A stretch of 40,931 nt of DNA, from positions 1-40,931 of the forward strand of contig NZ_SMJX01000038.1 of assembly GCF_004348535.1 (NCBI RefSeq), read 5' to 3'. A program made the translations under genes and the position numbers. Shown here one piece after another: positions 22,777 to 32,016 of the stretch. The first letter of the stretch is position 1; every line of letters begins with the position of its first letter. This DNA is from Actinomadura sp. KC216 (GTDB taxonomy: Bacteria > Actinomycetota > Actinomycetes > Streptosporangiales > Streptosporangiaceae). The notes below the pieces were generated by a model. That model did no database searches. It worked only from the letters and a program-made list of their open reading frames with translations, and was not told where the DNA came from.

Positions 22777-23571
22777 CTACGCCCCGCCTCTTCCCGTGGA
22801 AGGACGATGGTACCCGGCGGCCGCCGCCGCGGCGGCGAGCGGGAGGTGGGCGGTGACGACGGTCCCGCCGCCGTTGCGGGAGGTGATCGCGCAGTTGCCG
22901 CCGACCTCGGCGGCCCACTCCTTCATCGCCGCCATCCCGCGCCGCATGGGCAGGCCGCCGTTGCGGGACGCGTCGGGCAGGCCGGGGCCGGTGTCGGCCA
23001 CCATCAGGTGGAGCTCGGCGTCGCGCGTCAGCCGGACCATCGCCGTGCTGCCGGGCGCGTGCAGCCGGACGTTCGTCAGCGCCTCCTGCGCGATGCGGTA
23101 CGCCGCGACCTCGACGGCGGCGGGCAGCTCCAGGTGCGCGCCGTCGAAGCGCACGTCGACCCGCTCGCAGCAGCCTTCGGCGAACGACTCGATGGCCGCG
23201 ACGAGCCCTAGGTCGTCGAGGGCGGGCGGGCGCAGGCCGTGCGCCAGGTCGCGGATCTCGCCGACCGCCGAGGCCAGCCGGTCCCTGACGTCGGCGAGCA
23301 GCGGATCGGCACGTTCCGGTTCGCAGGCGAGCGTGATGCGCGCGGCGTCCAGCGACATGGCGAGGCTGGCGAGCGTCGGCCCGAGCCCGTCGTGCAGGTC
23401 GTGCCGCAGCCGGCGGCGCTCCTCCTCGCGGCTGGCGAGGATCCGTTCCCGCGATCGCTGCAGGTCGGCGGTGAGGCGGCGGAGGTGAGGGATGGTCGCG
23501 GCACGCGCCGCCACGGCCCCCGCGGTGAACGCGCCGGCCAGCACCGCTGCACGTGCCAGTACCGCTCGCAT
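22777..23571 (-). CDS. Short histidine kinase (HisKA_3) without a sensor domain
   Basis: The product is only 264 residues. The ATG has GGAGGGGAGGG upstream. One hydrophobic helix (about 3-25) anchors the N-terminus, followed at once by a coiled coil ([26 protein letters not shown]), the phospho-acceptor H60 in [16 protein letters not shown], and an HATPase_c domain ([43 protein letters not shown]). There is no extracytoplasmic loop, PAS or GAF domain. It may sense the membrane itself or act through a partner. It pairs with the adjacent response regulator. Confidence 0.92.
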   Translation of the reverse strand: MRAVLARAAVLAGAFTAGAVAARAATIPHLRRLTADLQRSRERILASREEERRRLRHDLHDGLGPTLASLAMSLDAARITLACEPERADPLLADVRDRLASAVGEIRDLAHGLRPPALDDLGLVAAIESFAEGCCERVDVRFDGAHLELPAAVEVAAYRIAQEALTNVRLHAPGSTAMVRLTRDAELHLMVADTGPGLPDASRNGGLPMRRGMAAMKEWAAEVGGNCAITSRNGGGTVVTAHLPLAAAAAAAGYHRPSTGRGGA

Positions 23572-23710
23572 CCCGTCCCTCCCCTCCGCCTCGCCGTTTC
23601 GGGTATCCCCGCAACCCTTTCCGGTGGGGCGACCCGGTGTCAGGTGACCTGTGTCCCGACCGCGGCGGGAAACGCCCGGCCGGCGGGGCCGGGCGCCTCC
23701 GCGGTCCCCG

Positions 23711-23716
23711 TAGAAT
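23711..23716 (+). promoter_or_regulatory. -10 element (TAGAAT) of a leaderless valS transcript
   Basis: TAGAAT is close to the -10 consensus and ends 8 bases before the GTG of valS with no ribosome binding site between. Just upstream are the inverted repeat CGCCCGGCC/GGCCGGGCG (23673-23695) and the palindrome CAGGTGACCTG (23641-23651), either of which could be regulatory. Confidence 0.55.
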
Positions 23717-23724
23717 CGTCAGCC

Positions 23725-26334
23725 GTGACACAGCCCAGCACTCAGCGCGGCCAGGGGGCCGCCGCAGACGTCGACCTGCCCACCCAGTACCGTCCGGCGG
23801 ACGTGGAAGGCCGCCTCTACGAGCGGTGGGTATCGGCGGGGCTGTTCACCGCCGGCCAGGACGGGCCGCCGTTCTCGATCGTGATCCCGCCGCCGAACGT
23901 CACCGGCTCGCTGCACATGGGCCACGCGCTCGACCACTCCATCCAGGACACGCTCGTCCGGCGGCGCCGCATGCAGGGCCACGCGACGGTGTGGGTGCCG
24001 GGCATGGACCACGCGGGCATCGCCACCCAGAACGTGGTGGAGCGCGAGCTGGCCAAGGAGGGCGTGTCGCGGCACGACCTCGGCCGCGAGGCGTTCGTGG
24101 AGCGGGTCTGGCAGTGGAAGGCGGAGTCCGGCGGCCGGATCCTCGGCCAGATGCGGCGCCTCGGCGACAGCGTCGACTGGACGCGCGAGGCGTTCACCAT
24201 GGACGACGACCGCGCCCGCGCCGTCCGGACGATCTTCAAGCGGCTGTTCGAGGACGGGCTCATCTACCGCGCCGAGCGCATCATCAACTGGTGCCCGCGC
24301 TGCCTGACGGCCCTGTCCGACATCGAGGTCGAGCACGAGGACGTCGACGGCGAGCTGGTCTCCATCCGGTACGGGTCGGGCGAGGACGAGATCGTCGTCG
24401 CGACCACGCGGGCGGAGACGATGCTCGGCGACACCGCCGTCGCCGTCCATCCCGAGGACGCCCGGTACGCGCACCTGGTCGGGCGGGAGATCGAGCTTCC
24501 GCTGACCGGCCGCCGTATCCCCGTCGTCGCCGACGAGCACGTCGACCCCGGGTTCGGCACGGGCGCGGTGAAGGTGACCCCGGCGCACGACCCGAACGAC
24601 TTCGAGATCGGGCGCCGGCATTCGCTGCCGTCCCTGTCGGTGATGGACGAGCGCGGCGTCGTCACCGCGTCCGGGCCGTTCGAGGGCCTCGACCGGTTCG
24701 AGGCGCGCCCTGCGGTCGTGGCCGCGCTGCGCGAGCAGGGCCGGATCGTCAAGGAGGTCCGCCCCTACAAGCATTCGGTCGGGCACTGCCAGCGGTGCGC
24801 GACGGTCGTCGAGCCGCGCGTGTCGCTGCAGTGGTTCGTGAAGGTCGGGTCGCTGGCGCGGGAGGCGGGCGACGCCGTCCGCGACGGGCGCGTGAAGATC
24901 CACCCGCCGGAGATGGCGGCCCGCTACTTCGAGTGGGTCGACAACATGCACGACTGGTGCATCAGCCGGCAGCTGTGGTGGGGGCACCGCATCCCCGTCT
25001 GGTACGGGCCGGACGGCGAGTTCGTCTGCCCCGCCCCCGGCGAGGAGCCGCCCGCCGGCTGGACGCAGGACACCGACGTCCTCGACACCTGGTTCTCCTC
25101 CGCGCTGTGGCCGTTCTCCACGCTCGGCTGGCCCGACGAGACCGACGACCTGAAGCGGTTCTACCCGACGTCCGTGCTGGTCACCGGGTACGACATCCTG
25201 TTCTTCTGGGTCGCCCGCATGATGATGTTCGGGCTGTACGCGATGGACGGCGTCCAGCCGTTCGACACGATCGCCCTGCACGGAATGGTCCGCGACCAGT
25301 ACGGCAAGAAGATGTCGAAGTCGTTCGGGAACGTCATCGACCCGCTCGACTGGATCGACGAGTACGGCGCGGACGCGACCCGGTTCACGCTGCTGCGCGG
25401 CGCGAACCCCGGCGGCGACGTCCCGGTGGCGGAGCAGTGGGCGCAGGGGTCGCGCAACTTCTGCAACAAGCTGTGGAACGCGACGCGGTTCGCGCTGATC
25501 AACGGCGCGCACGTCCGCGGCGAGATGCCCGAGAAGCTGACGACCGTCGACGCGTGGGTCCTGTCGCGCCTCCAGACCGTGATCGCCGAGGTGGACGCGC
25601 ACCTGGAGTCCTACGACTTCGCGAAGGCGTGCGAGGCGCTCTACCACTTCGCGTGGGACGAGGTCTGCGACTGGTACGTCGAGCTGGCGAAGGTCCAGCT
25701 GGCCGACGACCGGGCCGAGGCGACGCGCCGCGTGCTGGGCGAGGTGCTCGACAAGCTGCTGCGGCTGCTGCACCCGGTGATCCCGTTCGTCACCGAGGAG
25801 CTGTGGACGTCCCTGACCGGCGGCGACACGATCGTCACCGCGCCGTGGCCGTCCGCCGAGCCCGAACGGGCCGACCGCGACGCCGAGGCGCTCGTGGAGT
25901 CGCTGCAGCGGCTCGTGACGGAGGTCCGCCGGTTCCGCGCCGACCAGGGCCTCAAGCCCGGCCAGAAGGTCGCGGCGGTGCTGGAGTGGGGCGGCTCGCC
26001 GCTCGCGGCGCACGAGGAGGGCGTCCGCGCGCTGCTGCGCCTCACCGAGCCGGGCGACGGCTTCGCGGCGACCGCGTCCCTGCCGGTCGAGGACGTCACC
26101 GTCCGGCTCGACACGGCGGGCGCCATCGACGTCGCCGCCGAGCGCAAGCGGCTGGAGAAGGACCTCGCCGCCGCCCGCAAGGAGGTCGAGCAGGTCGGCC
26201 GCAAGCTCGGCAACGAGGCGTTCATGGCGAAGGCGCCCGAGGCGGTCGTCGCCAAGAACCGGGACCGGCTCGCGCAGGCCGAGGCGGACATCAGGCGGCT
26301 GGAGTCGCAGCTGACCGCGCTGCCTGCGGGCTGA
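23725..26334 (+). CDS. valS: Valyl-tRNA synthetase
   Basis: This 869-residue class I synthetase charges tRNA-Val. The GTG start fits the family N-terminus, and the transcript is probably leaderless. HIGH appears as HMGH (64-67) in [19 protein letters not shown]1 editing domain ([32 protein letters not shown]) follows. Then come [20 protein letters not shown] and KMSKS (529-533). The anticodon-binding domain runs to about 790. A C-terminal coiled coil ([38 protein letters not shown]) closes the protein, as in bacterial ValRS. The position between clpX and folC is the conserved actinomycete one. Confidence 0.98.
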   Translation: MTQPSTQRGQGAAADVDLPTQYRPADVEGRLYERWVSAGLFTAGQDGPPFSIVIPPPNVTGSLHMGHALDHSIQDTLVRRRRMQGHATVWVPGMDHAGIATQNVVERELAKEGVSRHDLGREAFVERVWQWKAESGGRILGQMRRLGDSVDWTREAFTMDDDRARAVRTIFKRLFEDGLIYRAERIINWCPRCLTALSDIEVEHEDVDGELVSIRYGSGEDEIVVATTRAETMLGDTAVAVHPEDARYAHLVGREIELPLTGRRIPVVADEHVDPGFGTGAVKVTPAHDPNDFEIGRRHSLPSLSVMDERGVVTASGPFEGLDRFEARPAVVAALREQGRIVKEVRPYKHSVGHCQRCATVVEPRVSLQWFVKVGSLAREAGDAVRDGRVKIHPPEMAARYFEWVDNMHDWCISRQLWWGHRIPVWYGPDGEFVCPAPGEEPPAGWTQDTDVLDTWFSSALWPFSTLGWPDETDDLKRFYPTSVLVTGYDILFFWVARMMMFGLYAMDGVQPFDTIALHGMVRDQYGKKMSKSFGNVIDPLDWIDEYGADATRFTLLRGANPGGDVPVAEQWAQGSRNFCNKLWNATRFALINGAHVRGEMPEKLTTVDAWVLSRLQTVIAEVDAHLESYDFAKACEALYHFAWDEVCDWYVELAKVQLADDRAEATRRVLGEVLDKLLRLLHPVIPFVTEELWTSLTGGDTIVTAPWPSAEPERADRDAEALVESLQRLVTEVRRFRADQGLKPGQKVAAVLEWGGSPLAAHEEGVRALLRLTEPGDGFAATASLPVEDVTVRLDTAGAIDVAAERKRLEKDLAAARKEVEQVGRKLGNEAFMAKAPEAVVAKNRDRLAQAEADIRRLESQLTALPAG

Positions 26335-26361
26335 CACGGCAGCCGAACCATCGGGAGTGCT

Positions 26362-27336
26362 ATGGCCGAATCACCCCCTCGGTCCGACACGCCGGACTCC
26401 TCGTCCGGCGATGACCCGAACGCGCCCCGGCCCGCCGGGGAGGGCGATCCCGCGGAGGACACGGGCGGGCCCTGGGGCGACGCGCGCCCGTGGTGGTCGT
26501 CCGACCCCGGCGCCGGGACGGGTCCGCAGATCGTGATCCGGGACGCCTCGGGCGGGCATCCGGTCGTCCCGGACGGGACGGGCCCGCTGCCGGCTGTTCC
26601 CGGCCCTCCCGCGGCGCCCCTTCCGCCGGGCCCGCCGGTGCCCGGCCCGCCGCCGCTGCCCAGGCCGCCGTCGCCCGGTGCGCGGCAGTCCGCGGGCGGG
26701 GCGAAGCGGTTTCCGAAGGTCCTGCTCGTCTGGGGCGTCGCCGCGGTGGGGGCCGTCGTCGTCATGGCGGGCATGCTCGCGTTCCGGACGGACACCGGCG
26801 GTATCGGCGGCACCGGCGGCGGGACGAAGCCCACCGCCGGGGCGGACGCCCGCGCCGCCGGCGGCCCCGCGCCCACGACGGTGATCAGCGCGGGCGCGAC
26901 CGCCGGCGGCCTGCGCATGGACGGCCTGACCTCCCCGCAGGCGAGCGCGGCGTACCCGTTCGTCGCCGCCGCGGTCGAGGCGGCCGGGGTCCCGGTCGCC
27001 GAGCGCGGCACGGCCGTGTACAGCGAGGAGCCCACCCGGCCGGTCAACGTCCTGTTCGTCGGCGGGACGGGCCAGGTCGGCGACCCCGCCGACTTCCTGC
27101 AGAAGGCGCGGCCGACGACGTTCATCATCGGGCAGGGCGCCGACCCCGGCGCGAAGGGCGGGAAGGCCGTGTGCGGGACGTTCGCCGTCCTCGCCGACAC
27201 CCACACGTACTGCGCGTGGGCGACGGCCGATTCCTACGGCGTCGTCGCGTCCAACCGTCCCTCGTTCAACCCGCGGTTCGCGCTGATGGCCGACATCATG
27301 CGGCGGATCAGGAAGGACGTCGAGAGGCCGCGGTGA
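26362..27336 (+). CDS. Proline-rich single-pass membrane protein of unknown function
   Basis: The product is 324 residues, ATG preceded by GGGAG. Residues 1-115 are low complexity, acidic at first, then strongly Pro/Gly-rich, and probably disordered in the cytoplasm. One transmembrane helix spans 119-141. A Gly/Thr/Ala linker follows. The C-terminal 130 residues look folded (VNVLFVGGTGQVGDPADFLQ, TFIIGQGADPG, KAVCGTFAVLADTHTYCAWATADSYGVVAS) and have two Cys that could form a disulfide outside the cell. It follows valS by 27 bases and is probably cotranscribed. Its 3' end overlaps the convergent FolC-like gene by 29 bases. I recognise no family. Confidence 0.75.
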   Translation: MAESPPRSDTPDSSSGDDPNAPRPAGEGDPAEDTGGPWGDARPWWSSDPGAGTGPQIVIRDASGGHPVVPDGTGPLPAVPGPPAAPLPPGPPVPGPPPLPRPPSPGARQSAGGAKRFPKVLLVWGVAAVGAVVVMAGMLAFRTDTGGIGGTGGGTKPTAGADARAAGGPAPTTVISAGATAGGLRMDGLTSPQASAAYPFVAAAVEAAGVPVAERGTAVYSEEPTRPVNVLFVGGTGQVGDPADFLQKARPTTFIIGQGADPGAKGGKAVCGTFAVLADTHTYCAWATADSYGVVASNRPSFNPRFALMADIMRRIRKDVERPR

Positions 27337-28564
27337 CGAAGAGCCGTTCGGTCTCTGCGCCGACCGCGTCCAGGACGAGCCCGGTGAAGTAGACGGTCCC
27401 GAGGGCGACCACGCGGCGCCCGAGCGCGGCGAGGAACGCGGGCGTGACGGCGTCGGCGCCCGTGATGTCCCAGGCGGGCGGCAGCGGGCGGGTGAACCGC
27501 AGGTGCGGGTGCGGCAGCCGGACGAACGTCACCGGCAGCCCGTCCAGCGCGGCGACGGCGCCGTCCAGGTCCTTGTGGTCGGGGAGGCAGACGGCGACAT
27601 GGTCGATCGAGCCCCAGGCGCGTCGCGCGGCGGCGAGGGCGGCGGCGATCCCCGTGCCGTCGACGGCGGAGTCGACGAGCAGCCGCGTCGCCGACCTCGG
27701 TCCGTCGAGCGGAGCTCGTCCGTTGAATGGCGGTGGGTGGGGGCTGGAGGACGGTACGTCGTGCCAGGAAAGCCGCCCGGGCAGGACGACCGACGCCAGC
27801 ACGTCGCGCAGCCGCCCGCCCGGCGGCTCGGCGACGCCCGGCATCCGGCGGGCCGCGACGGCGCCGAGCTCGGCGCTGCCGCGCACCAGCCCGCCGGGCA
27901 GCAGCTCCGCCGCGAGCCCGCTGCCACCGATCTCCACCCGCTCCACGCCTCCGAGCACCCGGGTGACCTCGGCCGACTGCGGGACGGACAGCACGGTCGT
28001 CGCGGCCCCCGCCACGCCGAGCTTCTCCTCCGCGATCTCCGCCGGGGTGTCCCCGAGCACCCCCGCGTGCTCCCGGAAGATCGGTGTGATCGCCACGACG
28101 GCGGGCGGGAAGAGGGAGACCTCGTCCGACCGCCCGCCCATGCCCGCCTCCAGGACGATCGCGTCCGCCCCGGACCGCCGCGCATGCACGACACCCGCGA
28201 TGGTGAACAACCCAGAAGGCGACAGATAGCCGCCCGAAGGCGCCGGTAGAGCGGCGCTGGCCTCGTCCAGAACGCTCCCTAGATAAGCCAGTTCCTCTTC
28301 AGAGACCGCACGCCCGTCGAGCCTGATCCGTTCGCGGTCGCTGCGCAGAGCGGGGCTCGTGACCGTGCACACCCGGAGACCGGCGGCCGCCAGAAAGGCG
28401 GACGCGTACGTCGCCGCCGTCCCCTTCCCCTTGGAACCCACGACGGTCAGGACGGGCACGCCCGGGCTGAGAACCCCCAGGGCGGACGCCAGCGCGCGGG
28501 CCCGCTCGAGGTCGCGGGCCGCGCCGGGTGCCCGCCGGTCCCATTCCCGGTAGAACGCGTCCAT
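27308..28564 (-). CDS. Divergent FolC-like Mur ligase family protein
   Basis: The product is 418 residues. The N-terminal ATPase domain resembles folylpolyglutamate synthase: P-loop VVGSKGKGTAAT (42-52), TSPALRSDRERIRLDG, metal ligand E139 in VLEAGMGGRSDEVS, EHAGVLGDT with H166, and EEKLGV with the carbamylatable-Lys position near 181. The C-terminal domain is reduced: the FolC DAAHNP motif is replaced by DSAVDG (296-301), and the folate-proximal region is shortened. It lies head to head with true folC, 56 bases apart, on the other strand. It may ligate another substrate or be a decaying duplicate. No Shine-Dalgarno is seen, so it may be leaderless. The function is unknown. Confidence 0.85.
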   Translation of the reverse strand: MDAFYREWDRRAPGAARDLERARALASALGVLSPGVPVLTVVGSKGKGTAATYASAFLAAAGLRVCTVTSPALRSDRERIRLDGRAVSEEELAYLGSVLDEASAALPAPSGGYLSPSGLFTIAGVVHARRSGADAIVLEAGMGGRSDEVSLFPPAVVAITPIFREHAGVLGDTPAEIAEEKLGVAGAATTVLSVPQSAEVTRVLGGVERVEIGGSGLAAELLPGGLVRGSAELGAVAARRMPGVAEPPGGRLRDVLASVVLPGRLSWHDVPSSSPHPPPFNGRAPLDGPRSATRLLVDSAVDGTGIAAALAAARRAWGSIDHVAVCLPDHKDLDGAVAALDGLPVTFVRLPHPHLRFTRPLPPAWDITGADAVTPAFLAALGRRVVALGTVYFTGLVLDAVGAETERLFVTAASRRPS

Positions 28565-28606
28565 GGTTCAAGTGTGGGGTTGTCCGGAACCCTCTGGACC
28601 GCGGAG

Positions 28607-28612
28607 TAGGCT
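28607..28612 (+). promoter_or_regulatory. -10 element (TAGGCT) of a leaderless folC transcript
   Basis: TAGGCT fits TANNNT and ends 8 bases before the folC GTG; no ribosome binding site lies between. The 56-base gap also has to hold the promoter of the divergent FolC-like gene. Confidence 0.5.
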
Positions 28613-28620
28613 CTGAGATC

Positions 28621-30042
28621 GTGAACCAGGTATCCGAGGCGTCCGACTACCGGCGCGCGGTCGGCGCGATCATGGCCCGCGGGGTGGAGTGGGAGATCGA
28701 CCCCACCCTCGACCGCGTCCGCGACCTGGTCGACGTCCTGGGCGAGCCGCACCGCTCCTACCCGGTGATCCACATCGCGGGCACGAACGGCAAGACCAGC
28801 ACCGCCCGGCTCATCGAGGCGCTGCTGCGCGAGCGCGGCCTGCGCACGGGCCTGTTCACCAGCCCGGAGCTGACCACGCTGCGGGAGCGGATCGCGATCG
28901 ACGGCGAGCCGGTCAGCGAGGAGCGGTTCGTCGCCGCCTACGAGGACGTCCTCCCGTTCGCGCAGCTGGTCGACGGCAAGCACGAGGCGCGGCTGTCGTT
29001 CTTCGAGGTCCTGACCGCGATGGCGTTCGCCGCGTTCGCGGACGCGCCCGTCGACGTCGCCGTGGTCGAGACCGGCATGGGCGGCATCTGGGACGCGACG
29101 AACGTGGCCGACGGCGCCGTCGCCGTGATCACCCCGATCGGGCTCGACCACACCCGCTACCTCGGCGACACCGTGGAGGAGATCGCCGGCGAGAAGGCGG
29201 GGATCATCAAGCCGGGGTCGGTCGCGGTGCTTTCGCAGCAGCCGGTCGAGGCGGCCGAGGTCCTGCTGCGGCGGGTCGCGGAGACCGGCGCCGCGGCGGC
29301 CCGCGAGGGCATCGAGTACGGCGTGCTCAGCCGGGACGTCGCCGTCGGCGGCCAGCAGCTGCGCCTCCAGGGCCTGCACGGCGTGTACGACGAGGTCTTC
29401 CTGCCCATGTTCGGCGACCATCAGGCGAGCAACGCCGCGACGGCCCTCGCCGCCGTGGAGGCGTTCGCCAGCGGCACGCCGACCAGGGGTGAGCCCAACC
29501 TTGAGGCCGTGACCCGCATCGCGCCCGGCGAGGACTACCTCGGCGGGAACGAGGGGCAGCTCGACCCGGCGCTCGTGCGCAGCGGCTTCGCCAAGTCGGC
29601 CTCGCCCGGGCGCCTGGAGGTCGCGCGGACCGGCCCGACCGTTCTGCTGGACGCCGCGCACAACCCGCCCGGGATGGCCGCGACCGTCGCCACGGTCACC
29701 GAGTCGTTCGGCTTCACCCGGCTCGCCGGGGTCCTCGCGATCGCCGCGGACAAGGACGTCGCCGGCGTCCTCGACCAGCTCGAACCCGTCGTGGCCGAGC
29801 TGGTCGTGACGCGGAACTCCTCCCCGCGCTCGATGCCGCCCGAGGAGCTCGCCGAGCTCGCCGAGAGCGTGTTCGGGCCGGAGCGCGTCCACGTCGAGGA
29901 GCGCCTGGACGACGCGATCGACCGGGCGATCGGCCTCGCCGAGGAAACCGGCGAGTACCGCGGCGCCGGGGTCCTGATCACCGGCTCGGTCGTCACCGCG
30001 GGCGACGCCCGGATCCTGCTGCGCGTCGGGGAAGGCCGGTGA
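28621..30042 (+). CDS. folC: Bifunctional folylpolyglutamate/dihydrofolate synthase
   Basis: The product is 473 residues and adds glutamate to (dihydro)folates. GTG 28621 is chosen because it follows a -10 at leaderless spacing and matches the family start. Mur-ligase motifs are intact: P-loop IAGTNGKTSTARL (52-64), TSPELTTLRERIAIDGEPVSE, VETGMGGIWDATN, the ligand GLDHTRYLGDT with GEKAGIIK, central domain motif FGDHQASNAATALAA, and DAAHNPPGMAAT (from about 344) in the C-terminal domain. The stop overlaps the next gene's GTG, so the DUF4233 gene is translationally coupled. The valS-folC-DUF4233-ndk order is conserved. Confidence 0.97.
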   Translation: MNQVSEASDYRRAVGAIMARGVEWEIDPTLDRVRDLVDVLGEPHRSYPVIHIAGTNGKTSTARLIEALLRERGLRTGLFTSPELTTLRERIAIDGEPVSEERFVAAYEDVLPFAQLVDGKHEARLSFFEVLTAMAFAAFADAPVDVAVVETGMGGIWDATNVADGAVAVITPIGLDHTRYLGDTVEEIAGEKAGIIKPGSVAVLSQQPVEAAEVLLRRVAETGAAAAREGIEYGVLSRDVAVGGQQLRLQGLHGVYDEVFLPMFGDHQASNAATALAAVEAFASGTPTRGEPNLEAVTRIAPGEDYLGGNEGQLDPALVRSGFAKSASPGRLEVARTGPTVLLDAAHNPPGMAATVATVTESFGFTRLAGVLAIAADKDVAGVLDQLEPVVAELVVTRNSSPRSMPPEELAELAESVFGPERVHVEERLDDAIDRAIGLAEETGEYRGAGVLITGSVVTAGDARILLRVGEGR

Positions 30043-30392
30043 CCGGTATGAGCGCGGGCGCCGCGGCGAACCCGGCCCGGAGGCTGTTCGCGACCGTCCT
30101 CGGCTGCGAGGCGATCGTGATCGCGCTCGCGATCCCGGTGGCGGTGACCACCCTGGACGTCGACGGCGCGACCGCCGGCGCGGTGTGCGGCGGCCTGGCC
30201 GTCGCGTGCCTGCTGATGGCGGGCCTGCTGAGGTTCCCGTGGGCGTTCGCGGCGGGCAGCGTCCTGCAGGTGGCGATCATCGCGACCGGGTTCATGGTCC
30301 CGGCCATGTTCTTCCTCGGCGTCGTGTTCGGGGCGCTTTGGGCGACGGCCTTTTGGCTGGGACGCAAGGCGGAACGCGCCCGGCCGCGCTAA
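30039..30392 (+). CDS. DUF4233 membrane protein
   Basis: This 117-residue protein has four hydrophobic helices (about 15-38, 43-62, 67-86, 88-110) and a basic C-terminus (GRKAERARPR). The GTG overlaps the folC TGA as GTGA; an ATG three codons later is possible. The conserved placement directly after folC, the size, and RRLFATVLGCEAIVIALAIPVA identify the actinobacterial DUF4233 family, of unknown function. Coupling to folC may reflect only operon inheritance. Confidence 0.9.
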   Translation: MTGMSAGAAANPARRLFATVLGCEAIVIALAIPVAVTTLDVDGATAGAVCGGLAVACLLMAGLLRFPWAFAAGSVLQVAIIATGFMVPAMFFLGVVFGALWATAFWLGRKAERARPR

Positions 30393-30519
30393 ATTCGCGA
30401 GGGAACGCATTCATTCATCTGCCGATCCTGTGCAATTCCAGCCCTTTCCCTGAATCCGACATTTTTCTCATTTGGGAAATGCTCGTGCGGTGGATGACGA
30501 CCCTGCGAAGGAGCAGGCC

Positions 30520-31971
30520 GTGTCCCTGCACGCACGCGGACATGCACCCGGCGTCCCCGTCCAGGCACCGCCGGCCGCGCCCCCGGAGGGCCGCGCGCGC
30601 CGCCGGCTCGCCGCGTCCGGCGCGCTGCTGCTGACGCTCACCGCCGTCCCCGCCGCCGTCCTCACGGTGCCGGACGCCGTCGTGAACGTCGTCCCCGCCG
30701 CCACGGCCGCCCTCGACCTCGGCGGCGACGGGATCGGCGGGCTGCTGCGCGCCACCGGCCTGTCGCTGCCCGCGCTCGTCGTCGCGGTGCCGCTCGCCGC
30801 CGTGGCCGCGCGCCGGTTCTCCGCGTGGCCCGTCCTCGCCGCGGGCCTCGCCGTCCTGCTGTCCGGGCTCGGCGCGGTCACGTTCGCCCACACCGTGCCC
30901 CTCGTCGGAACGGTCCGCGCCGTCCAGGGCGCGGGCGCGGGAATGATGCTGCCCGCCTGCCTCATTCTGGTGTGGGAACGCCGGAGCCGAACCTTGGTCG
31001 CAGCCTTCGCGGGCACACTCGTCGGCGCGCTTCTCCTTGCGATGCCCTTGGCGCTGATGGCCGTCCCGGTCCCCGCCGACGGCCTGGCCGTCCCGGACTG
31101 GCGTGTCGCGCTCGTCCCGTTCCCGTGGGCCGCCGGGGCCGCCGCCGTCGCCGCGCTCGCCCACCTGCTCCTGCGCGGGCGCGGCCCGTCGACGCTGCCC
31201 GTGTCCCGGCACACCGAACGCGGCCAGCTCCTCCTGCCGTTCGTCCCGGCGGCGGGCTTCGCGTTCCTCGCGGTCGTCGCGGCGGCCGGCTGGTCGCCCG
31301 GCGCCCGGCTCATCGTCGCGGCCTTCGCGCTGCCCGCCCTCCTCGGCCTCGCCCTCGCCGCCGGACGCGACGGCGTCACCGGCAGCCCGCTCGGCTGCGC
31401 CGCCGTGATGATCGCCACCGGCCTGCTGAGCTACCCGGTCGCGGGCCCGCTCGCCGGCCTCGCCGCCGCCGACGCCCACGACCGGGGCGGCGCCCTGCCG
31501 CTGCTCCCGTTCGCCGCCGCCGCCGTCGCCGCGATGGCCGGGGCGCTCGCCTCCGCCCTCGCCCCCGCGCGGCACGCGGTCCGCGCCGGCCTCGCCCTGA
31601 TGATCGCGGCGCTGCCGCTCGGCCTGCTCACCCACCTCGACGACCGCTGGACGATGCTCGTCCCGCTCGCCCTCCTCGGCACCGGCGCCGGCCTGGCCCT
31701 CGCCGCCTCGCTGCGCGACGCGGGCGTCGGCGCCGCGCTGTTCGGCCTGTCCCTCTGCTTCCCCGCCGTGCTGGCCGGGCAGCTCCTCGTCCTGTCCCTC
31801 CAGGCGTCGCGGCTGGAACGGCTGCGCCCGGTCACCGAGGCCGAACGGATCCGCGCGCTGCAGGACGGCTACGACATCTGGCTCATCGCCGCCGGGGCCG
31901 CCGCCGTGCTCCTCGCCGCCGCGACGGCGAGACCGTCCCGGAAGACCGCCCCAGGCCCCGGAGCCCGGTAA
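30520..31971 (+). CDS. MFS-like multi-pass membrane protein
   Basis: The product is 483 residues from GTG 30520, which has AAGGAG six bases upstream; a TTG at 30472 would add 16 residues without a ribosome site. After a Pro/Arg-rich cytoplasmic N-terminus come about 13 or 14 hydrophobic helices. The layout resembles the 14-helix drug/proton antiporter branch of the MFS: a RAVQGAGAGMMLPACLILVWERR segment matches the motif C/loop region (GxGxG...P). The typical motif A between helices 2 and 3 is poorly preserved (AVAARRFSAWP). The substrate is unknown. The 127-base gap upstream is AT-richer than the surroundings and probably holds its promoter. Confidence 0.75.
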   Translation: MSLHARGHAPGVPVQAPPAAPPEGRARRRLAASGALLLTLTAVPAAVLTVPDAVVNVVPAATAALDLGGDGIGGLLRATGLSLPALVVAVPLAAVAARRFSAWPVLAAGLAVLLSGLGAVTFAHTVPLVGTVRAVQGAGAGMMLPACLILVWERRSRTLVAAFAGTLVGALLLAMPLALMAVPVPADGLAVPDWRVALVPFPWAAGAAAVAALAHLLLRGRGPSTLPVSRHTERGQLLLPFVPAAGFAFLAVVAAAGWSPGARLIVAAFALPALLGLALAAGRDGVTGSPLGCAAVMIATGLLSYPVAGPLAGLAAADAHDRGGALPLLPFAAAAVAAMAGALASALAPARHAVRAGLALMIAALPLGLLTHLDDRWTMLVPLALLGTGAGLALAASLRDAGVGAALFGLSLCFPAVLAGQLLVLSLQASRLERLRPVTEAERIRALQDGYDIWLIAAGAAAVLLAAATARPSRKTAPGPGAR

Positions 31972-31974
31972 GAT
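31969..31974 (+). promoter_or_regulatory. Possible -10 (TAAGAT) for ndk
   Basis: TAAGAT overlaps the stop codon of the upstream membrane protein gene and lies 42 bases before the ndk start. The match to TANNNT is good; no clear -35 is seen. Confidence 0.35.
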
Positions 31975-32016
31975 CCGCGGGCCGCATATTCCGAAGTTTC
32001 CCAAGGAGAACCACCC

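Noticed and set aside
23641..23724. tRNA-Val-sensing leader for valS
   Set aside because: The -10 hexamer lies 8 bases before the start codon, leaving no room for a leader RNA; the palindromes here are at most DNA operator sites.
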